Shown one piece after another: positions 62,693 through 64,000 of a DNA stretch of 64,000 nucleotides (the first letter of the stretch is position 1; every line of letters begins with the position of its first letter). The notes beneath the pieces were generated by a model. The model had not been told where the DNA came from. It searched no databases and saw nothing but the letters and a program-made list of their open reading frames with translations. The DNA comes from an uncultured Bacteroidales bacterium (lineage in GTDB: Bacteria; Bacteroidota; Bacteroidia; Bacteroidales; Paludibacteraceae): assembly GCA_934667275.1 (NCBI GenBank), contig CAKULK010000004.1, positions 1 to 64,000 of the forward strand, in the 5' to 3' direction. The position numbers were made by a program, and so were the translations under genes.

Positions 62693-64000
62693 ATGCAAAA
62701 ACCGGATTATATCATTGAGGTGAATCACGTCTCGAAACAGTTTGAAGACGGCAAATTCGCCTTAGACGATGTAAGCCTCTCGATAAAGAAAGGCGAGTTT
62801 GTAACCATCCTGGGTCCTTCGGGCTGCGGTAAGACCACGTTGCTGCGCTGTATAGCGGGCTTTCAGGTGGCCACCGACGGCGATATCCTGCTCAACGGCG
62901 AGGATGTGACCCAGATGCCTCCGCACCAGCGACCCGTGAATACGGTGTTCCAGAAGTACGCACTATTTCCCCATTTGAACGTGTATGACAATGTGGCTTT
63001 CGGTCTGAAACTGAAGAAGATGGACAAGAAAGTCATCGCCAAGAAAGTGAAGCAGGCGCTGAAGACCGTCGGCATGACGGATTATGAGTACCGCGATGTG
63101 GACAGCCTGAGCGGCGGTCAGCAACAGCGTGTGGCGATAGCGCGTGCTATCATCAACGAGCCCGAGGTGCTGCTGCTGGACGAGCCGCTGGCGGCACTCG
63201 ACCTGAAGATGCGCAAGGACATGCAGATGGAGTTGCGCGAGATGCACGACAAGTTGGGCATCACGTTTATCTACGTGACGCACGACCAGGAGGAGGCACT
63301 CACGCTGAGCGACCGCGTGGTGGTGATGCGCGAAGGCAAGATACAGCAGGTGGGCACGCCGACAGACGTATATAACGAGCCGCAGAACTGCTTTGTGGCG
63401 GACTTTATCGGGGAGAGCAATATATTGGACGCGACGATGGTACGCGATGAAGTGGTGAACTTCTGCGGACGCGACTTCGAGTGCGTGGACAAAGGTTTCG
63501 GGGAGAATCAGGAGGCGGATGTGGTAGTGCGCCCCGAGGACCTGTACTTGGGCAAAGAGAAGCCCGAAGTGATAGGCACGGAGGACGACCCGTGGCAGTT
63601 GCATGCAGAGGTGAAGAGTTGTATCTTCAAGGGCGTGCACTACGAGATGACGGTGGAGACGGACAACGGCTATGAACTGATGATTCAGGACTACCATGCC
63701 TTTGAGCCGGGCAGCCGTGTAGGGCTGTTGGTGAAGCCCGAAGACATACAGGTGATGAAGAAAGAGCGGCTGTGCAACACCTTCAAGGGCGAGATGCTGG
63801 AGGGGCACAAGGTGCTGTTCCTTGATGAGGAATGGGAGGTGCCGGAGCGTATGGCAGAGCGGTTCAGCGTGGGTGAGAAAGTGGAGGTGGAGGTGGATTT
63901 CAACCGCGTGAACCTGCAGGACGACGAGGAAGACGGCGTGCTGTGCGGTGAGGTGCATTTCATCCTGTACAAGGGCGACCACTACCATCTGACGGTGCGC
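62693..64000 (+). CDS. potA: Spermidine/putrescine ABC transporter ATP-binding protein (right end cut)
   Basis: 436 codons are seen from ATG 62693 (MQKPDYIIEVNHVSKQF); the window ends before the stop. Walker A GPSGCGKT, Q loop (TVFQKYALFPHL), signature LSGGQQQR, Walker B EVLLLDEP, and switch His (YVTHDQEEA) are followed by the PotA-type regulatory half (TPTDVYNEPQNCFVADFIGESNIL, cited as a region, then TOBE-like strands). It energises polyamine import; potB, potC and potD would be expected beyond the right edge. Extra length after the usual 350-380 residues is typical of this phylum's PotA. Its first 643 shared bases are duplicated at 58060-58702. Confidence 0.9.
   Translation, partial: MQKPDYIIEVNHVSKQFEDGKFALDDVSLSIKKGEFVTILGPSGCGKTTLLRCIAGFQVATDGDILLNGEDVTQMPPHQRPVNTVFQKYALFPHLNVYDNVAFGLKLKKMDKKVIAKKVKQALKTVGMTDYEYRDVDSLSGGQQQRVAIARAIINEPEVLLLDEPLAALDLKMRKDMQMELREMHDKLGITFIYVTHDQEEALTLSDRVVVMREGKIQQVGTPTDVYNEPQNCFVADFIGESNILDATMVRDEVVNFCGRDFECVDKGFGENQEADVVVRPEDLYLGKEKPEVIGTEDDPWQLHAEVKSCIFKGVHYEMTVETDNGYELMIQDYHAFEPGSRVGLLVKPEDIQVMKKERLCNTFKGEMLEGHKVLFLDEEWEVPERMAERFSVGEKVEVEVDFNRVNLQDDEEDGVLCGEVHFILYKGDHYHLTVR

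Noticed and set aside
1..64000. Insertion sequences, integrases or relaxases
   Set aside because: I found no transposase, recombinase or mobilisation gene in any long frame; the islands are bounded by gene-fragment duplications instead.

Overview
The window is chromosomal DNA from a member of the Bacteroidota, most likely a Bacteroidales species that I cannot name. The evidence is two SusC/SusD pairs, Bacteroides-type promoters (a TTG or TTTG box about 20 nt before TAnnTTTG), an ECF sigma factor with a FecR anti-sigma factor, and secreted proteins ending in short type IX secretion (T9SS)-like tails. There are no rRNA genes, transposases or CRISPR arrays. One tRNA gene is present.

Layout. Positions 1-11,000 hold an RHS toxin island: a T9SS-tailed protein, two RHS proteins (the second with a membrane-seeking C-terminal tip), an intact membrane immunity candidate, a second immunity paralogue broken by TGA, and a frameshifted secreted YD-type protein. 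Positions 11,100-14,090 hold a small cassette behind a promoter with tandem palindromic operators: two related small proteins, a holin-like protein, a DUF5675 protein and an overlapping spanin-like lipoprotein. Positions 14,142-22,415 (minus strand) form a tight operon with an OPA-type phosphate-ester transporter, a glycerophosphodiester phosphodiesterase, a Gfo/Idh oxidoreductase, a GH65 enzyme and a nuclease/phosphatase-beta-helix fusion. Positions 22,633-34,525 (minus strand) hold an ECF sigma/FecR pair and an operon of beta-helix surface proteins, a lipoprotein and SusC (with an STN domain)/SusD. Positions 34,955-38,820 are housekeeping: tatA, tatC, tRNA-Ser, panD, tgt and an LptF/LptG permease. 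Positions 38,841-57,849 look like a cell-wall (peptidoglycan) utilisation locus: GH20 hexosaminidase, a GHL10 hydrolase, a zinc amidase, SusC/SusD, a surface lipoprotein and a DUF1343 (NamZ-type) exo-muramidase. Positions 57,877-62,600 are a second accessory patch: fragments of a hydrolase and of potA, a legumain-like (C13) protease interrupted by TGA, and a lipoprotein that resembles that protease's prodomain. potA runs off the right edge.

Structure that ties it together. Each accessory patch sits between a truncated and a full-length copy of a core gene in direct orientation: the transporter at 80-543 and 14,564-15,027, and potA at 58,060-58,702 and 62,709-63,351. Each pair is about 97% identical, and almost all differences are silent. 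Next to each truncated copy lies the same class of 11-bp-periodic repeat. This suggests one acquisition route, by homologous recombination with DNA from a related strain, although an assembly chimera would look similar. Functionally, the GH65/GDPD/transporter operon and the NamZ/amidase/GH20/SusCD locus could together scavenge glycosylated glycerol-phosphate polymers and peptidoglycan from other bacteria. That is my inference.
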